A stretch of 64,000 nucleotides of DNA from contig NZ_JAEUAN010000004.1 of the NCBI RefSeq assembly GCF_019511445.1, forward strand, positions 62,001-126,000, written 5' to 3'. Source of the DNA: Aliirhizobium wenxiniae. Its GTDB lineage: Bacteria; Pseudomonadota; Alphaproteobacteria; Rhizobiales; Rhizobiaceae. Of this stretch, positions 1 to 9,246 are shown in pieces. The notes beneath the pieces were generated by a model that worked only from the letters and a program-made list of their open reading frames with translations, made no database searches and was not told the origin of the DNA. Position numbers and translations under genes: made by a program. Within the stretch, counting starts at the first letter, position 1, and every line of letters starts with the position of its first letter.

Positions 1-1
1 C

Positions 2-676
2 GACATGGACCAGCGCTCGCGCATGACCATGCTGGCCAATTTCAAGGACGGCAACATCAAGCTGCTCGTCGCCTCCGATGTCGCCGCCCGCGGCCTCGAT
101 ATTCCCGATGTCAGCCACGTCTTCAATTTCGACGTGCCGATCCATTCGGAAGACTATGTCCACCGCATCGGCCGCACCGGTCGCGCCGGCCGCTCCGGCA
201 AGGCCTTCACAATCGTGACACGCGCAGACACTAAATATGTCGACGCAATCGAGAAGCTGATCGCCGAAAAGATCGAATGGAACAACGGTGATCTGACCGC
301 CCTTCCCGCTCCCATGGAAAGCCACGACAGCGACCGTGGCGGACGCAAGGGTGGCCGGGAGCGCGGCGGCAAGGACCGCAGCCGCGGCAACCGCCACGAA
401 CAATCGGCAGCCGCAGCAGCAGCACCGCAGGAAAAACAAATCGTCACGGAAGAGACAGGCGTGGAAGCAGTTCTGGAAAACACCAAGTCGGAGCGTCGTT
501 CCGACAAGAAGAATCAGCCTGCGAACAACCGCGGCCGCGAACGCCGCCAGAGCCCGGCAAACGACGACAACCGTGATCGTCGCCGCTACCGCGACCATGA
601 CGACGGCCCGACCCCGGTCGGCTTCGGCGACGATATCCCGGCCTTCATGCTGATCGTTGCCAACGCAGCAAAGTAA
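2..676 (+). CDS. DEAD-box ATP-dependent RNA helicase, C-terminal part (RhlE-like), 5' truncated
   Basis: Only the C-terminal ~225 residues are inside the window; the frame is open to the left edge. The second RecA lobe is recognisable by motif V (ARGLDIP) and motif VI ([11 protein letters not shown]). After about residue 110 the protein becomes a low-complexity basic tail rich in Arg, Gly, Asp and Asn, as in RhlE-type helicases, where such tails bind RNA. Expected role: ATP-dependent remodelling of structured RNA in cold adaptation, ribosome assembly or mRNA decay. The stop codon overlaps the start of the Nudix gene (TAATG), so the two are probably translationally coupled. Family is clear; the exact subtype is inferred from the tail. 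Confidence 0.85.
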   Translation, partial: DMDQRSRMTMLANFKDGNIKLLVASDVAARGLDIPDVSHVFNFDVPIHSEDYVHRIGRTGRAGRSGKAFTIVTRADTKYVDAIEKLIAEKIEWNNGDLTALPAPMESHDSDRGGRKGGRERGGKDRSRGNRHEQSAAAAAAPQEKQIVTEETGVEAVLENTKSERRSDKKNQPANNRGRERRQSPANDDNRDRRRYRDHDDGPTPVGFGDDIPAFMLIVANAAK

Positions 677-1101
677 TGTCCGCTCTCGCAAAACCCGGCC
701 AGGATTTTCCTGGTCTCGGCGTCGGCCTGGTCATTCGCCGGGCTGACGGCAAGGTTCTCGTCTGCCGGCGCCTCAAGGCTCCGGAAGCAGGCCACTGGAA
801 CATCGTCGGCGGCAAGGTCGATATGATGGAACAGGCAGAGGATGCGGCACGCCGCGAAGCCGAGGAAGAGACCGGTCTGAAGATCGGAAAAATCAGCTTT
901 CTCTGTGTGATCGAAGGAATTCTTGAAGAAGAACATCAGCATTGGCTGTCGCTGATCTACGTGACCGACGATTTTAGTGGTGAACCTTCCCTCACGGAGC
1001 CGGAAAAACACGCAGACCTCAAGTGGATCGACATCCAGGATCCGCCAGCGCCACTGTCCGTCTTTTCCTCACAGGCGTTTGAACTGCTGAAGTCCCACTA
1101 A
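676..1101 (+). CDS. Nudix hydrolase
   Basis: A 141-residue single-domain protein. A complete Nudix box begins near residue 46 with GGKVDMMEQAEDAARREAEE and continues ETGL, matching the GX5EX7REUXEEXGU signature that binds the divalent metal. Such enzymes hydrolyse nucleoside diphosphates linked to another moiety; the substrate cannot be read from the sequence. The N-terminal strand (GVGLVIRRADGKVLVCRR) resembles small NTP/ADP-ribose-type Nudix proteins. It starts one base inside the stop of the upstream helicase gene and is followed at once by a hairpin terminator, so it is the last gene of that transcript. Confidence 0.9.
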   Translation: MSALAKPGQDFPGLGVGLVIRRADGKVLVCRRLKAPEAGHWNIVGGKVDMMEQAEDAARREAEEETGLKIGKISFLCVIEGILEEEHQHWLSLIYVTDDFSGEPSLTEPEKHADLKWIDIQDPPAPLSVFSSQAFELLKSH

Positions 1102-1104
1102 AAA

Positions 1105-1135
1105 AGCCGTCCCGGTTTCCCAGGACGGCTCTCTT
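1105..1135 (+). terminator. Rho-independent terminator after the Nudix gene
   Basis: An 8-bp perfect stem AGCCGTCC/GGACGGCT (1105-1112 and 1123-1130) with a 10-nt loop starts four bases after the stop codon. It is followed by CTCTT, a modest T stretch, and preceded by a run of A residues, so it may also work for the convergent gene on the minus strand. Confidence 0.75.
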
Positions 1136-1278
1136 GATAAAAAGATCACGCAGTATCGTCGGATGCTGTCGTCGGCCCGGCATGACCCGGACCACATCCC
1201 CCATTACGCGTGTAAGAATATCCGCGGCCTGCCGCATCCGGCAATACGTTAAATCTCGCACTTGCGAAGAAAACGCGA

Positions 1279-1605
1279 TCATGTGTCGCGATTGACCCGC
1301 AGCGCCGCTTCAAACGCCATTGTCACCCAGTTGCGCAACTCGTCAGGTTCGTCCAAAGCGGCATCCGGAATGGACCAACAGGGCATGAGAACCGGCTTGC
1401 CCTTCCTGCCTTCATAGGACCATTGGACGGATCCGGCAGCCTTGAAAGCCGGAGCGCTCGTCTCATCTGCCTTCAGCAAAATCTCGTCGCGCAGGTCGAG
1501 GGCGATGATCAGCCCCTGATGATAAATGCCTTTACCGCCGAACATCCGTCGGATGGTGACAGGCCCAAGACCTTCGAACATTTCCTCGATAGCTGCATCG
1601 TCCAT
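1279..1605 (-). CDS. TfoX N-terminal-domain protein
   Basis: A 108-residue protein matching the TfoX/Sxy N-terminal fold: helix, then RRMFGGKGIYHQGLIIAL, LRDEILLKAD and a C-terminal helix. Only the N-terminal domain is present; gammaproteobacterial TfoX/Sxy, the competence regulator, also has a C-terminal domain. In alphaproteobacteria these short proteins are common and their function is not established, so a competence role should not be assumed. Start ATG is supported by AGGATG 5 nt upstream. It is convergent with the Nudix gene and stands alone. Confidence 0.85.
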   Translation of the reverse strand: MDDAAIEEMFEGLGPVTIRRMFGGKGIYHQGLIIALDLRDEILLKADETSAPAFKAAGSVQWSYEGRKGKPVLMPCWSIPDAALDEPDELRNWVTMAFEAALRVNRDT

Positions 1606-2050
1606 TACGGCATCCTAAATCTTCGGCATTCGCCGCTTTTCGGCTGTAGCGACACCACCCGGAATACTCTTACCCACCCGTTCACGGAAGCTATCTTGGA
1701 AAGAAAAGCTGCGGCCTGAAACGAGCACAAAGCGCAACTCCGCGCGAAAAACGGTAGCCGACTTATGAAACGGCACTCCATCAAGCCATTGGTATTTTTC
1801 GATCTAGGTTCAATGGAAGGCTGATTTTCTGATATTTTTGAAAGCCAGCTACCGAATTTAGGTCTGCCGGGTTCTGCTTCACCCATCATCCGGCATCAAT
1901 GGATGGTTCGATGTTCGGCACCGCGCCACATTCGATCCCGCTCACGTTCCCATCAGCTTTTATGCCAGCAAGGCAGGAAATGGGAAAAAGCTTGGACGCT
2001 CCGGCCCTTACCGGTTAAAGCTGCAGTGAAAAACGGCATCAAGGAAAAGC
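1606..2050. other. Intergenic region, 445 bp, no supported gene
   Basis: The region separates the minus-strand TfoX gene from the plus-strand binding-protein gene. It is more AT-rich than its neighbours around 1785-1865 and should hold both promoters. One 35-codon frame (ATG at 1912, stop just after 2020) has a weak upstream GGATGG but no recognisable protein character; I do not call it. No hairpin of note was seen. Confidence 0.5.
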
Positions 2051-3145
2051 ATGGCCTCCCTGCGTTTCGATCTCGCCATCCTGCTGACGGCAGCGACGTT
2101 CGGCTATATTGCCCAGGCACCGGCAGTCTCGGCCGCGACCATAGGTGTGGTCGCTCCTCGGACGGGGCCCTATGCGCTGCTTGGCACGCAGGTTTTCGAA
2201 GGCGCACGCGCTGCAGCAGAAGTCACCGGCGACAGACTGGTCGAAATTGACGAGACCTGCAACGAGGCCGGCGGAACAGATGCAGCCAAAGCCCTTGCCG
2301 ATGCAAAGGTCTCGATTGCAATCGGCTTCCTATGCGTCGAAACCCTAAGCTCAGCCATGCCCGCGCTGGCGAGCAGCAAGATCCCGGCCATCACGGTTTC
2401 CGTTCGTTCGCGCATCCTTATGGAAGACGCCCTGCGCAATGGCTGGCCGCTCTTCCGCATGGCGCCGTCCGAAACGGCCGAGGCCGAAAAAATCGCCGCG
2501 GTGATCGTCGATCGCTGGAAAGCCGAACCGGTCGCCTTCATCGATGATGGCACCATTTATGGACGCGAGCTTGTCAGCGCGGTGCGCCAGAAGCTTGAAC
2601 CGCTCGGCATCACTCCGGTTTTCACCGATACGCTGCGCCCGGGCCAGGAGCAGCAGATTGCGCTCATCAGACGCCTGCAGAAAGCCGGTGCCACCCACGT
2701 ACTGATCGGCGCGGACCGCAATGATGTCTCCATCATCGCCCGCGACGCTGCAAGCGAGAACATTCCCCTCACCGTGATGGGTGGCGACGTGATGAAAGCC
2801 TCCAATCGCCCGGTCCCACTTCGCGATGGCTCACTCGCGGTGACATTACCGCCCTACCAGACGCTGCAGACTGCGACGGATGTCGCCACATCGCTGAAAA
2901 GCCGCCAGATCGAGCCGGAAGGTAACGTGCTGCCAGCCTATGCGGCAATGCAGCTGGCAAGCCAGGCCGCAGCATCCTCCGGCAACGATACGGCAAAGCT
3001 GATTTCTTCGCTGACTGCGCGCAGTTTCCAGACCGTGATCGGAGACATCCGGTTCGATCAGGGACATGAACTCGCAGAAAATCCCTATCGCCTCCTGGAA
3101 TGGCGCGCCAACGCCTTTGTCCCAGCCCCTTCTGCGACCGAGTAG
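2051..3145 (+). CDS. Branched-chain amino acid-type ABC transporter substrate-binding protein (orphan)
   Basis: A 364-residue periplasmic binding protein of the type I fold (LivK/ANF receptor family). It starts with a Sec signal peptide of about 28 residues ending AVSA, followed by the strand IGVVAPRTGPYALLG and the typical FEGARAAAE helix. Later segments (VAFIDDGTIYGRELVSAV, THVLIGADRND, LTVMGGDVM) fit the second lobe. The start is supported by AAGGAAAAGC before ATG. No permease or ATPase gene lies nearby, so it either serves a transporter encoded elsewhere or acts as a sensor or periplasmic binding protein. The ligand is unknown. Confidence 0.85.
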   Translation: MASLRFDLAILLTAATFGYIAQAPAVSAATIGVVAPRTGPYALLGTQVFEGARAAAEVTGDRLVEIDETCNEAGGTDAAKALADAKVSIAIGFLCVETLSSAMPALASSKIPAITVSVRSRILMEDALRNGWPLFRMAPSETAEAEKIAAVIVDRWKAEPVAFIDDGTIYGRELVSAVRQKLEPLGITPVFTDTLRPGQEQQIALIRRLQKAGATHVLIGADRNDVSIIARDAASENIPLTVMGGDVMKASNRPVPLRDGSLAVTLPPYQTLQTATDVATSLKSRQIEPEGNVLPAYAAMQLASQAAASSGNDTAKLISSLTARSFQTVIGDIRFDQGHELAENPYRLLEWRANAFVPAPSATE

Positions 3146-3202
3146 CGATTGCGACAAGCGCCCCGGAATGCTAGTCGGCAGACGGAAACAGGAGATCCGC
3201 CC

Positions 3203-3871
3203 ATGACGCTGCCGCTTCGCATTGCCCCCTCCATTCTCGCCGCCGATTTTTCAAAACTTGGCCAGGAAGTGAAGGACGTCATTGATGCCGGTGCCGACTG
3301 GGTCCATCTCGACGTCATGGACGGCCATTTCGTCCCCAACATCTCCTTCGGCCCCGACGTCATCAAGTCGCTGCGCCCGTATACGGATGCCTTCTTCGAC
3401 TGCCACCTGATGATTTCCCCCGCCGATCCGTATCTGGAGGCCTTCGCCAAGGCCGGTTGCGACGGCATCACCGTCCATGCCGAAGCCGGCGCACACCTGC
3501 ACCGCTCGCTGCAGACCATCCGCGCGCTCGGCAAGAAGGTCGGCGTCACGCTCAATCCGGCAACCCCGATCTCGGTTCTGGAAGACGTGCTCGACGATGT
3601 CGATCTGATCCTGGTGATGAGCGTCAACCCCGGTTTCGGCGGCCAGAAGTTCATCCCCTCGGCCCTCGACAGGATTTCTCGCATCAAGTCCCTGATCGGT
3701 GACCGGCCGATAGAGCTTGAGGTCGACGGCGGCATCACCGCCGAGACGATCGGTGCCGCCCACAAGGCAGGCGCAAATGTCTTCGTCGCCGGTTCCGCCG
3801 TCTACAAGGGTGGCGCCAAGGACGCCTACAAGGCCAATATCGCAGCACTGGTTTCCGCCGCAAAGGCCTGA
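3203..3871 (+). CDS. rpe: Ribulose-phosphate 3-epimerase
   Basis: A 222-residue TIM-barrel enzyme that interconverts D-ribulose 5-phosphate and D-xylulose 5-phosphate in the pentose phosphate and Calvin cycles. Family landmarks are all present: [11 protein letters not shown] near the N-terminus, [12 protein letters not shown] with the metal-binding His/Asp, [17 protein letters not shown] and the phosphate-binding EVDGGI and [10 protein letters not shown]. The start chosen has GGAGA 8 nt upstream; an upstream in-frame start at 3149 would add 18 non-conserved residues. Length is normal for the family. Confidence 0.97.
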   Translation: MTLPLRIAPSILAADFSKLGQEVKDVIDAGADWVHLDVMDGHFVPNISFGPDVIKSLRPYTDAFFDCHLMISPADPYLEAFAKAGCDGITVHAEAGAHLHRSLQTIRALGKKVGVTLNPATPISVLEDVLDDVDLILVMSVNPGFGGQKFIPSALDRISRIKSLIGDRPIELEVDGGITAETIGAAHKAGANVFVAGSAVYKGGAKDAYKANIAALVSAAKA

Positions 3872-3945
3872 ACCGCGGGACACAGCACCGTCTTCAATCA
3901 GTGCGCCCACTGCCCACCATCCTTTTCTTCCTGAAACATTGAGCT

Positions 3946-3980
3946 TTGCCGCCGTTCTTGATAGAGCGGCGGCAATTCCA
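3946..3980 (+). terminator. Probable terminator after rpe
   Basis: A perfect 9-bp stem TTGCCGCCG/CGGCGGCAA (3946-3954 and 3967-3975) with a 12-nt loop, followed by TTCCATTCT. It lies between rpe and purB, 75 bp past the rpe stop codon. The T tract is imperfect, so strength is uncertain. Confidence 0.55.
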
Positions 3981-4000
3981 TTCTAGCAAGCGAGCTGCCC

Positions 4001-5308
4001 ATGATCCCCCGTTATTCCCGCCCGGAAATGGTCGCCATCTGGTCGCCGGAAACAAAGTTCCGCATCTGGTTCGAAATCGAGGCACATGCCTGCGACGCAC
4101 TGGCCGCCATTGGTGTCATTCCGAAGTCTGCCGCCGAGACGATCTGGGAAAAGGGCGGCAAGGCCGAATTCGACGTTGCCCGCATCGACGAGATCGAAGC
4201 CGTCACCAAGCATGACGTCATCGCCTTCCTCACCCATCTCGCAGAATTCGTCGGTCCCGACAGCCGCTTCATCCACCAGGGCATGACCTCGTCGGACGTT
4301 CTCGACACGACGCTCAATGTCCAGTTGGTGCGCGCCACCGACATCCTGCTCGCCGGTGTCGATCGTGTTCTTGCGGCATTGAAGACCCGCGCCTTCGAAC
4401 ACAAGGACACCGTCCGTATCGGCCGCAGCCACGGCATCCATGCCGAGCCGACGACGATGGGCCTGACCTTTGCCCGCTTCTATGCCGAGATGGACCGCAA
4501 CAAGACGCGCCTTCTCGCAGCCCGCGAGGAAATCGCCACCTGCGCCATCTCCGGCGCCGTCGGCACATTCGCCAATATCGATCCGCGCGTTGAAGAACAT
4601 GTCGCCGCCGCCATGGGCCTGAAGTCGGAGCCGGTCTCCACCCAGGTCATCCCGCGCGACCGTCATGCCATGTATTTCGCAACGCTCGGCGTCATCGCCT
4701 CGTCGATCGAAAACGTCGCGATCGAAATCCGCCACATGCAGCGCACCGAGGTTCTGGAAGCGGAAGAATTCTTCTCGCCGGGCCAGAAGGGCTCGTCGGC
4801 CATGCCGCACAAGCGCAACCCGGTCCTGACGGAAAACCTGACCGGACTGTCGCGCCTCGTGCGCATGTCGGTCGTGCCGGCCATGGAAAATGTTGCGCTG
4901 TGGCACGAGCGTGACATCAGCCATTCGAGCGTCGAGCGCGCCATTGGTCCGGATACGACCGTCACCCTCGACTTCGCCCTCAACCGTCTTGCCGGCGTCA
5001 TCGAAAAGCTCGTCATCTATCCTGAGAACATGTTGAAGAACATGAACAAGTTCAAGGGTCTGGTGATGAGCCAGCGCGTTCTCCTGGCGCTGACCCAGGC
5101 CGGCGTCTCCCGCGAGGATAGCTACCGCCTCGTGCAGCGTAATGCCATGAAGGTCTGGGAACGCGGCGCAGATTTCTTGGAAGAACTGCTTGCCGACCAG
5201 GAAGTCCGCGCAGCGCTTTCCGAAGAAGAAATCCGCGAAAAGTTCGATCTCGGTTATCACACCAAGCATGTCGACACGATTTTCAATCGCGTCTTCGGCG
5301 AAGCTTGA
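4001..5308 (+). CDS. purB: Adenylosuccinate lyase
   Basis: A 435-residue enzyme of the fumarase/aspartase superfamily that splits SAICAR to AICAR and adenylosuccinate to AMP, releasing fumarate. The N-terminus (MIPRYSRPEMVAIWS) and the signature SSAMPHKRNP near residue 265 are diagnostic; GMTSSDVLDT (about residue 92) and GRSHGIHAEPTTMG carry the other active-site residues. Length matches the shorter bacterial class. It is separate from the purC-S-Q-L cluster downstream, as is usual in rhizobia. Confidence 0.97.
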   Translation: MIPRYSRPEMVAIWSPETKFRIWFEIEAHACDALAAIGVIPKSAAETIWEKGGKAEFDVARIDEIEAVTKHDVIAFLTHLAEFVGPDSRFIHQGMTSSDVLDTTLNVQLVRATDILLAGVDRVLAALKTRAFEHKDTVRIGRSHGIHAEPTTMGLTFARFYAEMDRNKTRLLAAREEIATCAISGAVGTFANIDPRVEEHVAAAMGLKSEPVSTQVIPRDRHAMYFATLGVIASSIENVAIEIRHMQRTEVLEAEEFFSPGQKGSSAMPHKRNPVLTENLTGLSRLVRMSVVPAMENVALWHERDISHSSVERAIGPDTTVTLDFALNRLAGVIEKLVIYPENMLKNMNKFKGLVMSQRVLLALTQAGVSREDSYRLVQRNAMKVWERGADFLEELLADQEVRAALSEEEIREKFDLGYHTKHVDTIFNRVFGEA

Positions 5309-5339
5309 TATCGACCTTGGAAAGGCCCAGATAGGCGGC

Positions 5340-5894
5340 ATGAAAGCATCAGAAGCCGATATCCTCATCATCCCCGGTTACACCAATTCCGGGCCTGACC
5401 ACTGGCAGACCCGTTGGGAGCAGAAGCTCGCAACGGCCCGCCGGGTGGAACAGGCGGAATGGTCGAAACCGGTCAAGGACGATTGGGTCCAACGTCTCGT
5501 CGAGGAAGTCAACGCCTCGACGAAGCCTGTCGTGCTCGTCGCCCATTCGCTTGGGGTCCCGACGGCCATCCACGCCATTCCGCATTTCAGGAAACCTGTC
5601 GCCGGTGCGTTTTTCGTCGCACCGCCGGACGTGCAGAACCCGCAGATCCGGCCGAAACACCTGATGACGTTCGGCCCCTATCCGCGCGATCCGCTCCCCT
5701 TTCCGGCCTTGACTGTAGCCAGCCGCAACGATCCGTTCGGCACCTACGATCACGCCGACGACATCACCAATGCCTGGGGATCGCTTCTGGTCGATGCGGG
5801 TGAATCCGGGCATATCAATGCCGAATCCGGACATGGACCATGGCCTGAAGGCACGATGGTGTTTGCCCAGTTCCTCGGCAAGCTCAAGGCCTGA
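5340..5894 (+). CDS. RBBP9/YdeN-family alpha/beta hydrolase
   Basis: A 184-residue small serine hydrolase. The N-terminal block ILIIPGYTNSGPDHWQTRWE is characteristic of the RBBP9/YdeN family, and the nucleophile elbow is VAHSLG (Ser near residue 75). The late segments RNDPFGTYDHADDI and ESGHINAESGHG carry the candidate Asp and His of the triad. The first ATG after the purB stop (31 bp away, with AGGCGG just upstream) is the likely start; an earlier frame overlapping purB has no conserved sequence. Probably cotranscribed with purB. Substrate unknown. Confidence 0.88.
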   Translation: MKASEADILIIPGYTNSGPDHWQTRWEQKLATARRVEQAEWSKPVKDDWVQRLVEEVNASTKPVVLVAHSLGVPTAIHAIPHFRKPVAGAFFVAPPDVQNPQIRPKHLMTFGPYPRDPLPFPALTVASRNDPFGTYDHADDITNAWGSLLVDAGESGHINAESGHGPWPEGTMVFAQFLGKLKA

Positions 5895-5996
5895 CGGAAA
5901 AGGTTGCGCGGTCCATTCGATTTCGACTGCAGATTTTAAGCGGAGATTAATTCGGTCTCGCTAATTTACATCACCTTTGCCAGCATAGGCGACGTG

Positions 5997-7745
5997 ATGC
6001 CGTTCAACCTTGCGCATGCCGGTGCCCTTGCCGCACCGCCCGAAAACCTCGGGATCCTGATTGCCATTTATGAAACCATCCCTTTTCCGGTCGCGCTGAT
6101 CGACCGGGAGGGAAACCCCTTTCATTTGAATGCAGCCTTCGAGCGGACCTTCGGCGGATCGCAGACCGGCAGGGTTGTCAGCCTCGTTCATCCGGACGAT
6201 CGTGAAAATCTCGTCACGCGACTGCGCGATGGCCGCACGGACGTCACCGACCGGATACAATTTCGGCTCCAGCCGGCCGATGGCGTCATCCGCTGGATCG
6301 AGGCGACGCTTGCGCCTGCCGCGCCTGAAATATCGGCGGACAGCTTCAGGGCGGCCTTCTTCGTCGACATCACCGCGTTCAAGACGGAAATCCAGGAACT
6401 GACGGACCGCGAGAGCCGCTGGAACAGCGCGCTTGTCAGTTCCGTCACCGGCGTGTGGGATCACAACTGGGCGACCGGCCAGAAATATTACTCCCCCACC
6501 TGGCGCCGTATCCGGGGCATGTCGATGGACGATCCTCTTCCCGCCAGCACAGCCGAATGGCTGGACCTTCTGCATCCCGACGACCGGGATCACGTCATTC
6601 ACTGCATAGAGCGCCAGAACGCAGGCGACCCCGACTACGCAATTTTCGAGTACCGCGAGCGCCACAAGGCCGGCCATTGGGTCTGGATCGAATGCCGCGG
6701 CGACTGCGTGGAATGGGATGAGAACGGCAAGCCGACACATATCGTCGGAACAGATACCGATATCACCGCCCGAAAACTGGCGGAAGAAACCACGGCCCGC
6801 ATGGCAAGGCGCCTGGACATGGCGCTCGAAATATCCGGCATCGGCACTTACGAATGCGATCTCACCACCGGCGTCGTCGACTGGGACGACCGCATGTATC
6901 GCATCTATGGCGTAGGCAGGCGCGAGGATGTCAGGGTTGGTGGCCTATGGGAGAGCCTCCTTCATCCCGAGGATTCCGGGCGCGTGCTGAAAAATGTCGA
7001 TGAACATGTAAAGAGCGGCAACCGCTTCTCCGATCAGTATCGCGTCGTTCTGCGCGATGGCTCTGACCGTGTCATCCGGGCGCGCACCATGACCTTCCTC
7101 GACGGAAACGGCCACCAGATGACCGTTGGCGCAAATTGGGATGTCACCGAGGATGTCGGCCTGCATCGCGAGCTTGAGCGAGCCAAATTGCTGGCGGAAG
7201 CACGCAATGACGAACTGGAAGCTGCAAAGGACCGGATCGAGCATAGCGCCATGCACGATTATCTGACCGAGCTTCCGAACCGACGCTATCTCGATGAAGT
7301 CCTCGACCGCATGGCCGCCGAAAGCACCAATGAGACCGGCATAGCGATCCTGCATATCGATCTGGACCGCTTCAAGCAGATTAATGATACGCTCGGCCAT
7401 GACGCAGGCGATGCGATCCTCGTCCACACCGCCCGCACCCTGCGCACGACGCTCAGCGACGAGGATTTCATTGCCCGTGTCGGCGGCGACGAATTCATCG
7501 TCGTATCGCAGCTTGGTGGCGTCCGGGAGCCTGCGTCTTCAGTCGCGACCCGCATGATCGACGCGCTGCGCAAGCCGATCCTCTACGAGGGCCACAACTG
7601 CCGCGTTGGAGCAAGTATCGGCATAGCCTCCAGATGCGGCGACGCCATCGACGTGCGCCAGCTGCTGCGCAACTCCGATATCGCCCTTTACGAAGCCAAA
7701 CGCCAGGGTCGAAACAGATACGTGTGTTTCGAGGCGGCGGTGTGA
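5997..7745 (+). CDS. PAS-domain diguanylate cyclase (GGDEF)
   Basis: About 582 residues, with no signal peptide or membrane segment, so a cytosolic sensor. Three PAS/PAC-like modules occupy roughly residues 15-130, 135-260 and 265-390; PAC-type ends such as WIECRGDCVEWDENGKPTHI and the repeated 'D(I/V)T' exits mark them. A short linker leads to DYLTELPNRR and a C-terminal GGDEF domain with an intact RVGGDEF motif near residue 495. It should make cyclic di-GMP in response to a signal sensed by the PAS domains. The inhibitory I-site RxxD is SDED here, so product feedback may be absent. There is no EAL domain. GTG at 5994 is an alternative start. Confidence 0.92.
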   Translation: MPFNLAHAGALAAPPENLGILIAIYETIPFPVALIDREGNPFHLNAAFERTFGGSQTGRVVSLVHPDDRENLVTRLRDGRTDVTDRIQFRLQPADGVIRWIEATLAPAAPEISADSFRAAFFVDITAFKTEIQELTDRESRWNSALVSSVTGVWDHNWATGQKYYSPTWRRIRGMSMDDPLPASTAEWLDLLHPDDRDHVIHCIERQNAGDPDYAIFEYRERHKAGHWVWIECRGDCVEWDENGKPTHIVGTDTDITARKLAEETTARMARRLDMALEISGIGTYECDLTTGVVDWDDRMYRIYGVGRREDVRVGGLWESLLHPEDSGRVLKNVDEHVKSGNRFSDQYRVVLRDGSDRVIRARTMTFLDGNGHQMTVGANWDVTEDVGLHRELERAKLLAEARNDELEAAKDRIEHSAMHDYLTELPNRRYLDEVLDRMAAESTNETGIAILHIDLDRFKQINDTLGHDAGDAILVHTARTLRTTLSDEDFIARVGGDEFIVVSQLGGVREPASSVATRMIDALRKPILYEGHNCRVGASIGIASRCGDAIDVRQLLRNSDIALYEAKRQGRNRYVCFEAAV

Positions 7746-7757
7746 CGCCGGGATAAC

Positions 7758-8072
7758 CTACTGGTTCTCCACCTGGGCAGAAGCTTCGGTCAGCAAGTCC
7801 AGCATCTTCGTGCGGATTTCCGTATCCGTCACGGCAACACCTGCCGCGTCGAAATCCTGCCTGAGCTTGAGGAAGACATCCTCATGTCCGGCTTTGGCAA
7901 AATCCGCAACCACCACCTCCGTCGCATAGGCATCCCGATCCGATCTCCCGATGAGATCGGCCGCCCACAATCCTGCAAGCTTGTTGCGTCGGGAAATAGC
8001 CCGAAACTTCAACTCCTCATCGTGCGCGAACTTGTTTTCGAACGCCTTTTCACGATCACTCATGCCACTCAT
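7758..8072 (-). CDS. DUF1476 protein, F1-ATPase inhibitory zeta subunit homologue
   Basis: A 104-residue all-helical protein whose N-terminus (MSGMSDREKAFENKFAHDEE, then LKFRAISRRNKLAGLWAADLIG) matches the alphaproteobacterial DUF1476 family. The Paracoccus member is the zeta subunit, which inserts its N-terminus into F1-ATPase and blocks ATP hydrolysis. The role here is inferred by family. The start is set by a strong GGGAGG 6 nt before ATG at 8072; an upstream ATG at 8093 would lack one. It is convergent with the diguanylate cyclase gene (12 bp between stops) and unlinked to any atp operon. Confidence 0.88.
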   Translation of the reverse strand: MSGMSDREKAFENKFAHDEELKFRAISRRNKLAGLWAADLIGRSDRDAYATEVVVADFAKAGHEDVFLKLRQDFDAAGVAVTDTEIRTKMLDLLTEASAQVENQ

Positions 8073-8466
8073 GTTTTCCTCCCATGGCAACATTAGAATA
8101 ATCAGATAAGCATATTCGGCACCTTTCGCAATCTGCCGGCGCAGATCTGCGTTCCACCGGTCCCGACAACAGGCATCGGCCGATCTCCCGGTTGCGCCCG
8201 ATTGCGGCCGCTATGGAAAGATAGTCCTCAAGATCCTATCTGTCGTGGAAAGTCGCAGGCTGAGAAAAAAACGCGGTCAAACCGATGTAGTCTGGTCCCA
8301 CTGATTCGTCGCATGCCGAATACCGGGCCGAATAGCGGGCAAGTTTAATGCCAGCCTACGCCCACCCAGCATATGCCTGCATTGTGAAAACGAAAGTTTT
8401 CCGATAAGGGACCGCTTCAAATATGATTGCAGCCGTTCCGGCCGCCTAGAACGAGATAAGAATACC
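8073..8466. other. Intergenic region between the zeta-subunit gene and purC, 394 bp
   Basis: Divergent promoters for the minus-strand DUF1476 gene and plus-strand purC must lie here. A small perfect hairpin GAAAAC-GAAA-GTTTTC sits at 8386-8401, about 65 bp upstream of purC. A T-poor run of seven A at 8266-8272 was noted. I recognise no known purine riboswitch core and no coding frame with protein character. Confidence 0.5.
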
Positions 8467-9231
8467 ATGAATCGTCGCCGCCGTATTTACGAGGGCAAGG
8501 CCAAGATCCTTTACGAAGGACCCGAGCCGGGCACGCTGATCCAGTTCTTCAAGGATGATGCAACCGCCTTCAACAAGAAGAAGCATGATGTCATCGACGG
8601 CAAGGGCGTGCTCAACAACCGCATTTCCGAATACCTGTTCACCCATCTGAACAAGATCGGCATTCCGACGCATTTCATCCGCCGGATGAACATGCGCGAA
8701 CAGCTGATCAAGGAAGTGGAGATGATCCCGCTCGAAATCGTCGTGCGCAATGTCGCCGCCGGTTCCCTGTCTGAGCGCCTCGGCATCGAGGAAGGCACCG
8801 TCCTGCCCCGCTCGATCATCGAATTCTACTACAAGTCGGACCAGCTCGCCGATCCGATGGTGTCCGAAGAGCATATCACCGCATTCGGCTGGGCCAATCC
8901 GGCCGAACTGGATGATGTCATGGCGCTTGCCATTCGTGTCAACGACTTCCTGACCGGTCTCTTCCTCGGAGTCGGTATCCAGCTCGTCGATTTCAAGATC
9001 GAATGCGGCCGCCTTTACGAAGGCGACATGATGCGCATCATCCTCGCCGACGAAATCTCGCCTGACAGCTGCCGTCTGTGGGATATCGAAACGAAGGAAA
9101 AGATGGACAAGGACCGTTTCCGCCGTGATCTGGGTGGTCTGGTCGAAGCCTATTCCGAAGTCGCCCGCCGCCTCGGCATCATCAATGAAAACGAACCGAT
9201 CCGCGGAACGGGTCCGGTTCTGGTCAAGTAA
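8467..9231 (+). CDS. purC: Phosphoribosylaminoimidazole-succinocarboxamide synthase (SAICAR synthetase)
   Basis: A 254-residue enzyme that joins CAIR and aspartate with ATP to give SAICAR in purine synthesis. Diagnostic segments are [15 protein letters not shown] at the N-terminus, the ATP-site DDATAFN, the substrate loop [19 protein letters not shown] and [10 protein letters not shown] with [15 protein letters not shown]. Length is normal for the bacterial form. It opens a tightly packed cluster with purS 15 bp downstream. GAGATAAG precedes the ATG. Confidence 0.97.
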   Translation: MNRRRRIYEGKAKILYEGPEPGTLIQFFKDDATAFNKKKHDVIDGKGVLNNRISEYLFTHLNKIGIPTHFIRRMNMREQLIKEVEMIPLEIVVRNVAAGSLSERLGIEEGTVLPRSIIEFYYKSDQLADPMVSEEHITAFGWANPAELDDVMALAIRVNDFLTGLFLGVGIQLVDFKIECGRLYEGDMMRIILADEISPDSCRLWDIETKEKMDKDRFRRDLGGLVEAYSEVARRLGIINENEPIRGTGPVLVK

Positions 9232-9246
9232 TCAGGGGAATTTGCA

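Noticed and set aside
1912..2022. 35-codon frame between the TfoX and binding-protein genes
   Set aside because: Has a weak upstream GGATGG but neither composition nor context supports a real protein.
3983..5371. 462-codon open frame on the minus strand
   Set aside because: Antisense shadow of purB.
8073..8466. Possible purine riboswitch ahead of purC
   Set aside because: No conserved purine aptamer core or three-way-junction pattern could be recognised; only a small hairpin is present.
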